Shown: positions 27,819 to 36,661, counted from the stretch's first letter. The stretch is DNA of 64,000 nt from Veillonella criceti (GCF_900460315.1 NZ_UHIO01000001.1:272001-336000), one strand, 5' to 3'. A program made the numbers and translations. The notes: a model not told the origin generated them from the letters alone.

Positions 27819-27837
27819 AACTTGCTTTATTTTCCTA

Positions 27838-27866
27838 TTGAAATAGAAAAAGAAACAAGCTATAAT
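27838..27866 (+). promoter_or_regulatory. Sigma-70 promoter for the ABC importer operon
   Basis: TTGAAA (27838-27843), 17-bp spacer, TATAAT (27861-27866), 58 nt before the ATG at 27924. Confidence 0.8.
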
Positions 27867-27923
27867 AAATGCAATATCCCGTGTAGGTGGATACATGTAG
27901 TATGGTAGAAGGGAGCATTTTAT

Positions 27924-28904
27924 ATGTGGAAAAAACGTGTAGTAGTGGCTGCTGCTACAGCTTTGATGGCTGTAGGTTTGCTTAGTGGCTGCGGTAGTGA
28001 CAATGGTAGTGGTGCAGATAAGCAATACAAAGTAGGGGTGATTCAATTAGTAGAACATCCTGCTTTAGATGCAGCTAATAAAGGGTTTGTGGATGGTCTT
28101 GCATCCAAAGGGTTTAAGGATAATGTAAAAATTGACCAACAAAATGCCCAGGCAGACCAATCTAATTTGAATAGTATTGCGCAACGCTTTGTTTCAGATA
28201 AGGAAGATTTAGTATTAGCGATTGCTACACCATCAGCGCAGGCTATGGCGAATGCATCAAAAGATATTCCAATTTTAGGAACGGCGATTACCGATTATGT
28301 ACAAGCTAAATTGGTACATAGCAATGAAAAACCAGGTACTAACGTAAGTGGTACTACTGATATGAATCCTGTAGAAAAACAGGTAGACTTGATTACTCGT
28401 GTTTTACCAAATGCGAAAAAAGTGGGCTTAATTTATAGTGCTAGTGAAGTCAATTCACAGTTACAAGCGGCACGAATGAAAGCGCATGCTAAAGAAAAAG
28501 GTCTTGAAGTGGTAGAAGCAACTGTGCAAAATGTAAATGATATTCAACAGGCTGCACAAAATCTTGTATCTCAAGGCGTACAAGCTATTTATATGCCAAC
28601 CGATAATGTAGTCGCTTCGGCAATGCCTAATTTGGTAAAAATTACAGATGAAGCTAAAATTCCTGTATTCCCAGGTGAAGATAATATCGTTAAAATTGGT
28701 GGTTTAGCAACCTACTCGGTTGATTACTATCAATTAGGGTTCCAAGCTGGTTTGATGGGCGCTAAAATCTTATCTGGCGAAGCTAAAGTCAGTGATATGC
28801 CGATTGAAAGTCAGCAAGAATTTAAACTTGTAATTAATGAAGATGTAGCGAAACGGCTTGGTATTACATTGCCGGCTGATGTAGTACAGGAAGCAAGTAA
28901 ATAA
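27924..28904 (+). CDS. ABC transporter substrate-binding lipoprotein (ABC_sub_bind family)
   Basis: A 326-residue periplasmic solute-binding lipoprotein. The signal peptide ends in the lipobox LLSG-Cys23. The mature part has GVIQLVEHPALDAANKGF and YMPTDNVVASAMP, typical of the ABC substrate-binding family that includes TrpX-like proteins of Firmicutes. With the permease and ATPase that follow it resembles trpXYZ, proposed for tryptophan in some Firmicutes; the substrate here is not proven. A terminator-like hairpin separates it from the permease gene, so it may be made in excess. Confidence 0.9.
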   Translation: MWKKRVVVAAATALMAVGLLSGCGSDNGSGADKQYKVGVIQLVEHPALDAANKGFVDGLASKGFKDNVKIDQQNAQADQSNLNSIAQRFVSDKEDLVLAIATPSAQAMANASKDIPILGTAITDYVQAKLVHSNEKPGTNVSGTTDMNPVEKQVDLITRVLPNAKKVGLIYSASEVNSQLQAARMKAHAKEKGLEVVEATVQNVNDIQQAAQNLVSQGVQAIYMPTDNVVASAMPNLVKITDEAKIPVFPGEDNIVKIGGLATYSVDYYQLGFQAGLMGAKILSGEAKVSDMPIESQQEFKLVINEDVAKRLGITLPADVVQEASK

Positions 28905-28909
28905 TTCAC

Positions 28910-28940
28910 AAAGAAAAGGGCTTCGGCCTTTTTCTTTTTA
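28910..28940 (+). terminator. Internal terminator/attenuator hairpin in the ABC operon
   Basis: A 12-bp stem (28910-28921 with 28926-28937, one G-U) capped by TTCG and rich in A on the left and T on the right, so the T tract is partly in the stem. It sits between the binding-protein and permease genes. Confidence 0.8.
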
Positions 28941-28955
28941 TTGATGGAGGAACGT

Positions 28956-29825
28956 ATGGAAAACCTTATTATTTCAACCTTAGGGCAGGGTTTATTATGG
29001 TCTCTCTTGGCCATTGGTGTATTTATTACTTTTAGAGTTCTTGATATTGCCGATTTGACGGTAGAAGGTAGTTTCCCTTTGGGGGCCGCTATATCGGTAA
29101 CATTAATTGTAGCTGGTGTGAATCCTATAGTATCTATTTTAGGTGCTGCTGTAGGTGGTATGTTAGCTGGTGTTGTCACTGGCTGGGTACATACTAAGTT
29201 GAAAATTCCGGCTCTCTTAGCAGGGATTTTAACAATGATTGCTTTGTATTCGGTTAATCTACATGTTATGGGTAAAGCTAATGTATCTTTATTGCGGATG
29301 AATACAATTTATACATATTTTGAAACAATGAATATTCCGGCTACTTGGGCCCTTGCTATTGTCGGTTTATTAGTAGCTATCATTACGGGGATTTTCTTGT
29401 TTTGGTTTTTTGGAACTGAAATCGGTGCGGCCATCCGTGCTACTGGTGTTAATCCGCAAATGATTCGTGCGCAAGGGGTTAACACCGATACGATGATTGT
29501 ACTAGGATTGTTATTATCTAATGCCTTTGTGGCTGTAGCCGGTGCTTTAGTCGCACAGGGTAATGGTTATGCTGATGTGGGGATGGGCGTTGGTACCATC
29601 GTTATTGGCTTAGCTTCAGTTATCATTGGGGAAGTGTTATTCGGCACTAAATCGTTCGTACAGAATTTAGTGGCTGTTGTGTTAGGTTCTGTTGTATATC
29701 GTATTGTAATCGCTGTTGTATTATATTTAGGTATGCCACCAAATGACTTAAAGTTATTTACTGCTGTATTAGTTGCTATTGCCTTGTCATTACCGACATT
29801 AAAGGCCAAATGGCAGAGTCGTTAA
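28956..29825 (+). CDS. ABC transporter permease
   Basis: A 289-residue branched-chain-type (BPD_transp_2) inner-membrane permease with about eight hydrophobic segments and the cytosolic loop FGTEIGAAIRATGVNPQMIRAQGVN that contacts the ATPase. It is the membrane part of the importer with the lipoprotein before and the ATPase after. Start at ATG 28956, after GGAGG; two earlier in-frame start codons (28941, 28944) overlap the ribosome binding site. Confidence 0.9.
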   Translation: MENLIISTLGQGLLWSLLAIGVFITFRVLDIADLTVEGSFPLGAAISVTLIVAGVNPIVSILGAAVGGMLAGVVTGWVHTKLKIPALLAGILTMIALYSVNLHVMGKANVSLLRMNTIYTYFETMNIPATWALAIVGLLVAIITGIFLFWFFGTEIGAAIRATGVNPQMIRAQGVNTDTMIVLGLLLSNAFVAVAGALVAQGNGYADVGMGVGTIVIGLASVIIGEVLFGTKSFVQNLVAVVLGSVVYRIVIAVVLYLGMPPNDLKLFTAVLVAIALSLPTLKAKWQSR

Positions 29826-29838
29826 GGAGGAGCTACCT

Positions 29839-30633
29839 ATGTTAGAAGTGAAACAAATTGTGAAAACCTTTTTTAAGGGCACGGTTAATGAAAAAGTAGC
29901 CCTCCATGGTGTGGATTTACGATTGGAATCAGGTGATTTTGCTACTGTGATTGGTGGTAATGGAGCTGGTAAAAGTACTTTATTAAATTCGATTGCTGGT
30001 GTATTTCCTGTAGATTCTGGTTCTATTCACATTAATGATACGGATATTACGAAAATGCCAGAATACAAACGAGCTGCTTTTATTGGCCGTGTGTTCCAAG
30101 ATCCGATGCTTGGTACAGCTGGTAATATGCAGATTGAAGAGAATTTGTTGTTGGCTCTGCGTCGTGGTAAGCGAATGGGGTTAAAATGGGCTTTTGTACC
30201 TAAGGAACGAGAACTTTTTAGAGAACGCTTGTCCTTATTAGGTTTAGGCTTAGAAGATCGTTTAACAGCTCGTATGGGGCTGTTGAGTGGTGGTCAACGC
30301 CAATCGATTACGCTATTGATGGCCACTATGTTACGTCCTGAGTTATTATTATTGGATGAACATACAGCAGCACTTGACCCTAAGACAGCTGAAAATGTAT
30401 TGAATCTTACTGATAAGTTAGTGCAGGAGCATAATTTAACGACGCTTATGATTACGCATAATATGCGTGATGCTTTGCGTTTTGGTAATCGTCTTATTAT
30501 GATGAACAATGGTCGCATTATTTTTGATGTGCGCGGTGAAGAAAAGAAAAAATTAACGGTACAAGACTTGTTAGAACGTTTTGAAGTGGCTGGTGATACT
30601 GTAAGTGACCGCATGGTATTAGGGACTAAGTAA
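29839..30633 (+). CDS. ABC transporter ATP-binding protein
   Basis: A 264-residue ATPase driving the importer. Walker A is GGNGAGKST (38-46), the signature is LLSGGQRQ, Walker B is LLLLDEHTAALDP and the switch His is in ITHNM. Unusually, it ends with a short tail after LLERFEVAG. ATG follows AAGGAGG. Downstream there is no T-rich terminator; instead the dyads before rpsO begin. Confidence 0.93.
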   Translation: MLEVKQIVKTFFKGTVNEKVALHGVDLRLESGDFATVIGGNGAGKSTLLNSIAGVFPVDSGSIHINDTDITKMPEYKRAAFIGRVFQDPMLGTAGNMQIEENLLLALRRGKRMGLKWAFVPKERELFRERLSLLGLGLEDRLTARMGLLSGGQRQSITLLMATMLRPELLLLDEHTAALDPKTAENVLNLTDKLVQEHNLTTLMITHNMRDALRFGNRLIMMNNGRIIFDVRGEEKKKLTVQDLLERFEVAGDTVSDRMVLGTK

Positions 30634-30638
30634 ACTGC

Positions 30639-30706
30639 TTGAATCAGATACTTGAATCAGATTCAAGTTGGCATCAGGTGGTAATAGTATATTGAATTAT
30701 ATTCAA
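30639..30706 (+). promoter_or_regulatory. Paired TTGAAT-N3-ATTCAA dyads upstream of rpsO
   Basis: Two perfect 15-bp dyads, TTGAAT-CAG-ATTCAA (30652-30666) and TTGAAT-TAT-ATTCAA (30692-30706), lie 40 bp apart centre to centre, about four helical turns. A lone half site TTGAAT is at 30639. They end 8 bp before the -35 box at 30714. The layout looks like a repressor or activator array, though each could also form an RNA hairpin at the end of the ABC transcript. Confidence 0.6.
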
Positions 30707-30713
30707 GTCGTTC

Positions 30714-30742
30714 TTTACAAGAAGTATTGTATATAGTATACT
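30714..30742 (+). promoter_or_regulatory. Promoter of rpsO
   Basis: TTTACA (30714-30719), 17-bp spacer, TATACT (30737-30742). Transcription would start near 30749, giving a leader of about 90 nt. Confidence 0.8.
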
Positions 30743-30748
30743 GATTGA

Positions 30749-30826
30749 GGTGCAACAGGCACTGATAACGCAGGCGAAGTATGCGAGTCTCCAACGTTTA
30801 CTTTGGCTTAGCGAGGTTTTTATTTT
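30749..30826 (+). promoter_or_regulatory. Structured rpsO leader, possible S15 autoregulatory site
   Basis: Three short hairpins can form in sequence: GTGC/GCAC (30750-30753, 30759-30762), CGCA/TGCG (30769-30772, 30782-30785) and CCAA/TTGG (30791-30794, 30803-30806), all before AGGAGG. Ribosomal protein S15 represses its own mRNA through leader structures in several bacterial groups, so this is a candidate; the match to any known class is not established. Confidence 0.35.
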
Positions 30827-30840
30827 TAGGAGGAAACGAA

Positions 30841-31107
30841 ATGTTAACTACAGAAGCTAAACAAGCTATCATCAAAGAATTTGCTGTTCATGAAGGCGAC
30901 ACTGGGTCTCCAGAAGTTCAAATTGCGATTTTAACTAACCGCATTTTATATCTTACTGAACATTTGAAGGAACATAAAAAAGATCATCATTCCCGTCGTG
31001 GTCTTTTGAAATTAGTTGGTCAACGTCGTAACATGCTTGACTACCTTCGTCGTAAAGATATTGAACGTTACCGTGCAATTCTTGAAAAATTAAACTTACG
31101 TAAATAA
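30841..31107 (+). CDS. rpsO: 30S ribosomal protein S15
   Basis: S15 binds the central domain of 16S rRNA early in 30S assembly. The 88-residue protein shows the family signature from [15 protein letters not shown] through [16 protein letters not shown] to [13 protein letters not shown] at 30841 follows AGGAGG; an upstream in-frame start at 30781 lies inside the leader and is not used. pnp follows in the classic rpsO-pnp order, but a terminator lies between them. Confidence 0.98.
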   Translation: MLTTEAKQAIIKEFAVHEGDTGSPEVQIAILTNRILYLTEHLKEHKKDHHSRRGLLKLVGQRRNMLDYLRRKDIERYRAILEKLNLRK

Positions 31108-31118
31108 TTGCGTAACTT

Positions 31119-31145
31119 AAAAAGCGGCCTTGGCCGCTTTTTTTA
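31119..31145 (+). terminator. Rho-independent terminator between rpsO and pnp
   Basis: AAGCGGC/GCCGCTT (31122-31128, 31133-31139) with loop CTTG and a T run that follows. Confidence 0.9.
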
Positions 31146-31284
31146 TATATAGTTATTTTACACGAAGGGAAAATAGAACTTATTCTAATAAAAGTGTGAA
31201 AAAGACTTTTATTTTATCCTATAATCCTTTACAATAAGAGGGAATGTAAAAATTGTAGAAGAGTAACTCAGAGGAGGAATCGGA

Positions 31285-33354
31285 ATGGAACAATTCCAAA
31301 TGGACCTTGCAGGTCGTACCCTTACTATTGAAACAGGGGAGCTTGCAAAACAAGCAGGTGGTGCTGCCTTAGTACGTTATGGTGATACAGTGGTATTGGT
31401 AACCGCTACAGCATCTAAAGAAGCCAAAGATATTGACTTCTTCCCATTAACAGTAGATTATGAAGAAAAAATGTATGCTGTAGGACGTATTCCTGGCGGC
31501 TTTGTAAAGCGTGAAGGACGCCCTCCTGAAACTGCGATTCTCCATAGTCGTTTAATTGACCGTCCGATTCGCCCATTATTTGATAAAGGTTGCCGTAATG
31601 ATGTTCATGTATGTGCGACTGTACTATCCGTTGATCAAGATAACGCGCCAGAAATTTGTGGCATGATTGGTGCTTCGGCAGCCTTGGCTTTATCTGATAT
31701 TCCATGGGCCGGCCCTATTGCTGGTGTACGCATTGGTCGTGTGGGTGGCACTTTTATTATCAACCCGACGGTAGCTCAATTAGCGGCCAGTGATTTAAAT
31801 GTAGTCGTGGCTGGTACTAAAGATGCTATTTTGATGGTAGAAGGTGGCGCTCAAGAAGTAGCAGAAGATGTGTTGTTAGATGCTATTATGACAGCACACG
31901 AAGAAATTAAACGCATTGTAGCTTTCCAAGAAGAAATGGTAGCTGTAGCAGGTAAAGAAAAACGCCTATTACCAACACATACTTTGAATGAAGATATTTT
32001 AGCGGCTGTTAAAGACTATGCGCATGATGCCCTAGATAAAGCAGTTCGTTGTGCTGATAAACAACAACGTGATGCTCAACAAGATGAAGTCTATGCTGAT
32101 ACAAAAGCTCATTTTGAAGAGATTTATCCAGATAATATGGATGATGTATCTATGGCGCTTGAAAAGATGACGAAAGAAATTGTTCGTCATATGATTACGG
32201 TTGAAAAAATTCGTCCAGACGGCCGTCAGTTAGATGAAGTGCGTCCAATTAGTGTACGCGTTGGTGTATTACCTCGCACTCATGGATCTGGTTTATTTAC
32301 TCGTGGTCAAACACAAGTACTTAATATTTGTACATTAGCACCATTGTCTGAAAAACAGACGATTGATGGTATTGGTATTGAAACGGAAAAACGTTACATC
32401 CACCACTATAATTTCCCATCCTATTCTGTAGGGGAAGCGCGCTCCTCCCGTGGCCCTGGCCGTCGTGAAATTGGTCATGGCGCTTTAGCTGAACGTGCCT
32501 TACTTGCTGTATTACCAACAGAAGACGAATTCCCATATGCTATGCGTTTAGTATCTGAAGTGTTAGAATCTAATGGTTCTAGTTCCATGGCGTCTGTATG
32601 TGGTAGTACTTTATCCTTAATGGATGCAGGTGTGCCTATTAAAGCACCAGTAGCCGGGATTGCTATGGGTCTTGTAACACAGGGCGAGCATTACACGATT
32701 TTAACCGATATTCAAGGCATGGAAGATGCACTTGGCGATATGGACTTCAAAGTAGCCGGTACTGATAAAGGGGTTACTGCGATTCAGATGGATATTAAAA
32801 TTTCCGGTTTATCTCGTGAAATCTTAAAAGAAGCCTTAGAACAAGCCCATAAAGGCCGTATGCATATTATGGGTAAAATGTTAGACGTGATTGACGCGCC
32901 GCGTGGCAATATGTCCCCGTGGGCACCACGCATTATTACCATGAACATTGACCCTGATAAGATTCGTGATGTAATCGGTCAAGGTGGTAAAGTTATCCGT
33001 AGTATTATTGATGAAACTGGTGCTAAAATTGACATCGAAGATGATGGTACAATTTTCATTTCTGCCGTAGAAGAAGCATCAGCTAATAAAGCAATAGAGA
33101 TTATTACTAACTTAACTAAGGAAGTTGAAGTTGGTGAAGTATACCTTGGTAAAGTAACACGTCTTATGAACTTTGGCGCTTTTGTTGAAGTGTTACCTGG
33201 TAAAGAAGGGTTGGTACATATTTCAAAATTAGCTAAAGAACGTGTGGAAAATGTAGAAGATGTAGTTAATGTGGGCGATGAAATTATGGTTAAAGTTATT
33301 GAAATTGATAAACAGGGCCGTATTAATTTATCCCGCAAGGATTGTTTGAAATAA
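31285..33354 (+). CDS. pnp: Polyribonucleotide nucleotidyltransferase (PNPase)
   Basis: Phosphorolytic 3'-5' exoribonuclease. The 689-residue protein has two RNase PH domains (about 1-210 and 310-540, the second with [20 protein letters not shown]), a linking helical domain, a KH domain ([15 protein letters not shown], near 555-615) and a C-terminal S1 domain ([20 protein letters not shown]). ATG follows GAGGAGG. A TATAAT at 31220-31225 is the likely -10 of its own promoter. Confidence 0.98.
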   Translation: MEQFQMDLAGRTLTIETGELAKQAGGAALVRYGDTVVLVTATASKEAKDIDFFPLTVDYEEKMYAVGRIPGGFVKREGRPPETAILHSRLIDRPIRPLFDKGCRNDVHVCATVLSVDQDNAPEICGMIGASAALALSDIPWAGPIAGVRIGRVGGTFIINPTVAQLAASDLNVVVAGTKDAILMVEGGAQEVAEDVLLDAIMTAHEEIKRIVAFQEEMVAVAGKEKRLLPTHTLNEDILAAVKDYAHDALDKAVRCADKQQRDAQQDEVYADTKAHFEEIYPDNMDDVSMALEKMTKEIVRHMITVEKIRPDGRQLDEVRPISVRVGVLPRTHGSGLFTRGQTQVLNICTLAPLSEKQTIDGIGIETEKRYIHHYNFPSYSVGEARSSRGPGRREIGHGALAERALLAVLPTEDEFPYAMRLVSEVLESNGSSSMASVCGSTLSLMDAGVPIKAPVAGIAMGLVTQGEHYTILTDIQGMEDALGDMDFKVAGTDKGVTAIQMDIKISGLSREILKEALEQAHKGRMHIMGKMLDVIDAPRGNMSPWAPRIITMNIDPDKIRDVIGQGGKVIRSIIDETGAKIDIEDDGTIFISAVEEASANKAIEIITNLTKEVEVGEVYLGKVTRLMNFGAFVEVLPGKEGLVHISKLAKERVENVEDVVNVGDEIMVKVIEIDKQGRINLSRKDCLK

Positions 33355-33381
33355 ACTACCGATTGAAAGAGGAGTCGTTAG

Positions 33382-33831
33382 ATGGATATACGTGGATTTG
33401 AAGTTGTCTCGCAGTATGAAGATAAAGATATTGCATTACCTAGACGAAAAACAACGGAAAGTGCAGGGTATGATATTGAATGTGCTGAGGCCGTGACAAT
33501 TAACCCCGGTGAAATGAAGTTAGTTGCTACGGGTCTTAAGGCCTTTATGAATTATGATGAATACTTGGCGATTCATATTCGTTCAAGTATGGCCATTAAG
33601 CGGCATCTCATGCTAGTAAATAGCACTGGGATTATTGATAGTGATTACTATAACAATGAAGAAAATGAAGGTCATATTTTAATTGCTCTTATTAATATGG
33701 GGCAGGAAGCTGTAAGTCTTGAAAAAGGTGAACGGGTGGCTCAAGGTATTTTCTCTAAATATTTGATTACTAGTGATGATGATGCAACTGGCATTCGGAC
33801 TGGTGGGATTGGTAGCACAGGTAATAATTAA
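33382..33831 (+). CDS. dut: dUTP diphosphatase
   Basis: Hydrolyses dUTP to dUMP and keeps uracil out of DNA. 149 residues with the trimeric-dUTPase motifs AGYDIE, RSSMAI, GIIDSDYYNNE (catalytic Asp), GERVAQGIF and the C-terminal glycine-rich RTGGIGSTG lid. ATG follows GAGGAG, 27 nt after the pnp stop, so the two are probably co-transcribed. Confidence 0.96.
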   Translation: MDIRGFEVVSQYEDKDIALPRRKTTESAGYDIECAEAVTINPGEMKLVATGLKAFMNYDEYLAIHIRSSMAIKRHLMLVNSTGIIDSDYYNNEENEGHILIALINMGQEAVSLEKGERVAQGIFSKYLITSDDDATGIRTGGIGSTGNN

Positions 33832-33837
33832 TTAAAC

Positions 33838-33933
33838 AAATACTCCCAGAGTGAGTGGTACGCTTATGCTTGGCTATATTTTATAGCTCAATGGATACGT
33901 TGATACACAAAGCTCTGAGGAGTATTTTCTTTT
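33838..33933 (+). terminator. Elaborate terminator after dut
   Basis: AAATACTCCCAGAG (33838-33851) pairs with CTCTGAGGAGTATTT (33913-33927), with one extra base on the right arm, and TTCTTTTTG follows. The 61 nt between hold a further stem GGCTATA/TATAGCT, so the whole forms a branched structure larger than the other terminators here. Confidence 0.75.
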
Positions 33934-33945
33934 TGTCATTTTATC

Positions 33946-33973
33946 TTTACCTTTAGTAAGAGTGTGTTACAAT
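33946..33973 (+). promoter_or_regulatory. Promoter for the NUDIX gene
   Basis: TTTACC (33946-33951), 16-bp spacer, TACAAT (33968-33973) with TGT before it (extended -10). Confidence 0.65.
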
Positions 33974-34012
33974 AATTAGAGAATATATAGTCATTAAGGT
34001 AGGAGATTGGAC

Positions 34013-34546
34013 ATGAGCTTACATAGAGAAAAACAATTATCGTCGGAAATGAAATTTGATGGTCGCTTAATTAAAGTAACGTTTGACGTAGCCGATGTAA
34101 ATGGGAAAGAAGCCTGGCGTGAAGTTGTACATCATCCAGGAGCGAGTGCTATTGTCGTTATTGATGACCAAGGTCGCATTGTAATGGAACGACAATTCCG
34201 TTATGCTTTGGATTGTGGTTTGTTAGAAATTCCGGCTGGTAAGTTAGATGCAGGGGAAGATCCACTGGCTTGTGCTAAACGTGAGCTTGAAGAAGAAACG
34301 GGGTATAAAGCTAGTGAATGGATTTCATTAGGCACGATTGCTACAAGTCCAGGCTTTTGCAATGAACTTATTCATCTCTATGTTGCGAAAGGGCTTAGCA
34401 AGGGGCAGACGCATTGGGATGACGATGAATATGTAGAATTGGAATATTACTCGTTTGAAGACTTAATGGAAGCAATTCGTAATGAGGAAATTAAAGATAG
34501 TAAAACGCTAGCTGCCTTGGCGTTAGCAATGCCATATCTTAAATAA
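34013..34546 (+). CDS. NUDIX hydrolase, ADP-ribose pyrophosphatase-like
   Basis: A 177-residue NUDIX enzyme. The box GX5EX7REUXEEXGU is complete: GKLDAGEDPLACAKRELEEE then TGY (about 80-102). RQFRYALDCGLLEIPAGKLD before it and the SPGFCNELIHLYVA stretch after it are typical of ADP-ribose pyrophosphatases, which clear ADP-ribose to AMP and ribose 5-phosphate. ATG at 34013 is preferred over TTG at 34007 because AGGAG ends at 34005. Ribose 5-phosphate production fits with deoB next door. Confidence 0.92.
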   Translation: MSLHREKQLSSEMKFDGRLIKVTFDVADVNGKEAWREVVHHPGASAIVVIDDQGRIVMERQFRYALDCGLLEIPAGKLDAGEDPLACAKRELEEETGYKASEWISLGTIATSPGFCNELIHLYVAKGLSKGQTHWDDDEYVELEYYSFEDLMEAIRNEEIKDSKTLAALALAMPYLK

Positions 34547-34631
34547 TTAGTATATGAATAGTGATTACCATGTAGTAAGTGGCATTATCAGCGTGAGTTT
34601 AAGTGATGGAATATAGGAATTGAGGCCTAGT

Positions 34632-35807
34632 ATGTTTAAACGAATTATTTTAATTGTCATGGATAGTGTGGGCGTTGGTCATGCTAGTGATGCAGCTGCT
34701 TTTGGCGACGAAGGAGCTAATACGGTAGGCCATATTGAAGCACAGGCTGGTCTTTTACGTTGTCCGACTTTAAAACGATTGGGGCTTGCTAATATTGCAG
34801 ATATTCAATCCAATGAAGAACCTGTGACCGGTTTATTTGGACGTCTTCATGAAATAAGTCGTGGTAAAGATACGACTAGTGGTCATTGGGAATTATTAGG
34901 ACATCCGGTAGATGTGCCGTTTCCTACGTTTTACGAAGGATTTCCTGCAGACGTGATGGAGGCTTTTACTCGAGAAACAGGATATGGTTATTTAGGTAAT
35001 GAAGTAGCCTCTGGAACAGAAATTATAGAACGATTAGGGGCGGAGCATCTAAAAACAGGTAAACCTATTGTGTATACATCAGCTGATTCCGTGTTTCAAA
35101 TTGCGGCTCATGAAGATGTGATTCCCTTAGAAGAATTATATCGAATTTGTAAGGTTACTCGTGAAAAAGTATGTATTGGTGATTATTATGTAGGGCGTAT
35201 TATTGCTCGACCTTTTATCGGAGAATTAGGTCATTTTAAACGAACCGCGAATCGTCATGACTATAGTCGTATGCCTGAGAAGACTTTATACTGGGAAATG
35301 TTGCAACAGCATAACTTGCAAACGATTGGTGTTGGTAAAATTGGTGATATTTACGCTCAAGTGGGGATTGGTGAATCCTATCCAACAAAGTCGAATGCTC
35401 ACGGTATGAATGAAGCTGCTCGACTCTTAGGCGGTACTTTTAAAGAAGGACTCATGATGATTAACCTTGTTGAGTTTGATAGCCTTTATGGTCATCGTCG
35501 TAATGTAGACGGTTATAAACGGGCATTGGAAGATTTTGACTATCAATTAGGTGGTTTTTTAGAGTTATTACAGGCTGATGATTTATTGCTAATTACAGCT
35601 GATCATGGTAATGATCCTACTTGGACAGGAACTGACCATACGCGAGAACTAGTTCCTTTGTTGGGGTATTGTAACGATTTATCAAAACCAGTTGCGTTAG
35701 GTGATCGTGCTAGCTTTGCTGACGTAGGGCAGACCATATTAGATAATTTTGGTCTTGTTGGCGAGGTGGGCACAAGCTTTTTAGGCTCTATTAAGGAGGC
35801 AAAATAG
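34632..35807 (+). CDS. deoB: Phosphopentomutase
   Basis: Interconverts ribose 1-phosphate and ribose 5-phosphate (and the deoxy forms) in nucleoside salvage. 391 residues of the alkaline-phosphatase fold with the metal-binding MDSVGVGHASD start, the phospho-threonine region KDTTSGHWELLG, and ITADHGNDPTWTGTDHTRE near the end. ATG 34632 is chosen because GAGG lies 6 nt upstream; a TTG at 34620 is an unlikely alternative. The next gene follows after 1 nt. Confidence 0.96.
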   Translation: MFKRIILIVMDSVGVGHASDAAAFGDEGANTVGHIEAQAGLLRCPTLKRLGLANIADIQSNEEPVTGLFGRLHEISRGKDTTSGHWELLGHPVDVPFPTFYEGFPADVMEAFTRETGYGYLGNEVASGTEIIERLGAEHLKTGKPIVYTSADSVFQIAAHEDVIPLEELYRICKVTREKVCIGDYYVGRIIARPFIGELGHFKRTANRHDYSRMPEKTLYWEMLQQHNLQTIGVGKIGDIYAQVGIGESYPTKSNAHGMNEAARLLGGTFKEGLMMINLVEFDSLYGHRRNVDGYKRALEDFDYQLGGFLELLQADDLLLITADHGNDPTWTGTDHTRELVPLLGYCNDLSKPVALGDRASFADVGQTILDNFGLVGEVGTSFLGSIKEAK

Positions 35808-35808
35808 T

Positions 35809-36114
35809 ATGAGTTGTACACATAATAAGAAAGAAATCCCTACCAATCCACAAGAAAGAGCACGTTATGATTGGGCAAAGAAGCAAACTGAAGTAGCTAA
35901 AGCACAAGGTATGGATAGTGCTGAATTGCATGCGCTATTTAAATATATTATGGAATTAGATGTAGAAGCTGTGAGTCAATCTGGCACAGAGGAAGTCCAT
36001 GCAGTATTTCGTCGAGCTTTAGGCCAAGCTACAACGGCGCTTGAAGCTGGTCAGCCAGAAGCTGTAGCGCTTAACTTATTCCGTTGTATTATGCATGGGG
36101 ATTTGAAGAACTAA
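35809..36114 (+). CDS. Small soluble protein of unknown function
   Basis: A 101-residue, mostly helical protein with no membrane segment; the family is not recognised. It starts one base after the deoB stop, with AAGGAGG inside the end of deoB, so it is co-translated with the phosphopentomutase. Cys3 and a Cys near the end are the only cysteines. A terminator follows. Confidence 0.75.
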   Translation: MSCTHNKKEIPTNPQERARYDWAKKQTEVAKAQGMDSAELHALFKYIMELDVEAVSQSGTEEVHAVFRRALGQATTALEAGQPEAVALNLFRCIMHGDLKN

Positions 36115-36130
36115 TAAGACAGAAATAACA

Positions 36131-36175
36131 AAAGGAACTACGGCTCAATTAATATTTGAGAGTAGTTCCTTTTTA
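36131..36175 (+). terminator. Rho-independent terminator after the deoB unit
   Basis: AAAGGAACTAC (36131-36141) pairs with GTAGTTCCTTT (36162-36172), inner CTCAA/TTGAG stem, T-rich tail. From here to 36308 I see no further feature. Confidence 0.9.
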
Positions 36176-36308
36176 TATGCATAAATTTATATATAGTTTT
36201 AGATGTACAAGTATTAAACTTCATGATGTAGGATTGTTATATGACTCCCCAGTATAGAATTATAAGGGGGATAGACTATTATTAATGCTAACAGGGAAAA
36301 GAGAATAT

Positions 36309-36342
36309 AAAAAAAGCGCCGTAACTAGGTTACAACGCTTTT
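36309..36342 (-). terminator. Terminator of rpsT (minus strand)
   Basis: On the minus strand AAAAGCG-TT-GTAAC pairs with GTTAC-GG-CGCTTTT (two G-U pairs) around a CTAG loop, followed by a T run. Confidence 0.9.
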
Positions 36343-36360
36343 AGTGCCTTTGCCTTAGAA

Positions 36361-36621
36361 TTATAAAGCATTCACTTTAGCAGCCAAGTTTGATTTTTTA
36401 CGAGCTGCTGTGTTTTTATGAAGAACGCCTTTGGAGGCTGCTTTATCAATTACGCTAGTAGCTTGAACAAGTGCTTTCTTAGCATCTTCTACTGCGCCAG
36501 CTTCTACAGCTTCAACCGTTTTGCGTGTAGCTGTACGAATTTGAGATTTCACAGCGGAGTTTTTCGCACGACGTTCAGCGTCTGTTTTTACGCTTCTAAT
36601 ACTGGATTTGATATTTGGCAA
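36361..36621 (-). CDS. rpsT: 30S ribosomal protein S20 with a TTG start
   Basis: S20 binds the 5' domain and h44 of 16S rRNA. The protein is 86 residues: PNIKSSIRSVKTDAERRAKN after the initiator, then basic helices ending in AARKKSNLAAKVNAL. The start codon is TTG at 36621 (read on the minus strand), placed by AAGGAGGTGA five bases upstream; the longer reading frame reaching 36690 would run through the promoter. Escherichia coli rpsT also starts with UUG, and there the poor start is tied to autoregulation by S20, so the same could hold here (inference). It is one of only two minus-strand genes. Confidence 0.96.
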   Translation of the reverse strand: MPNIKSSIRSVKTDAERRAKNSAVKSQIRTATRKTVEAVEAGAVEDAKKALVQATSVIDKAASKGVLHKNTAARKKSNLAAKVNAL

Positions 36622-36661
36622 TTGAGTCACCTCCTTATGATTACAATAATATACCTGAATA

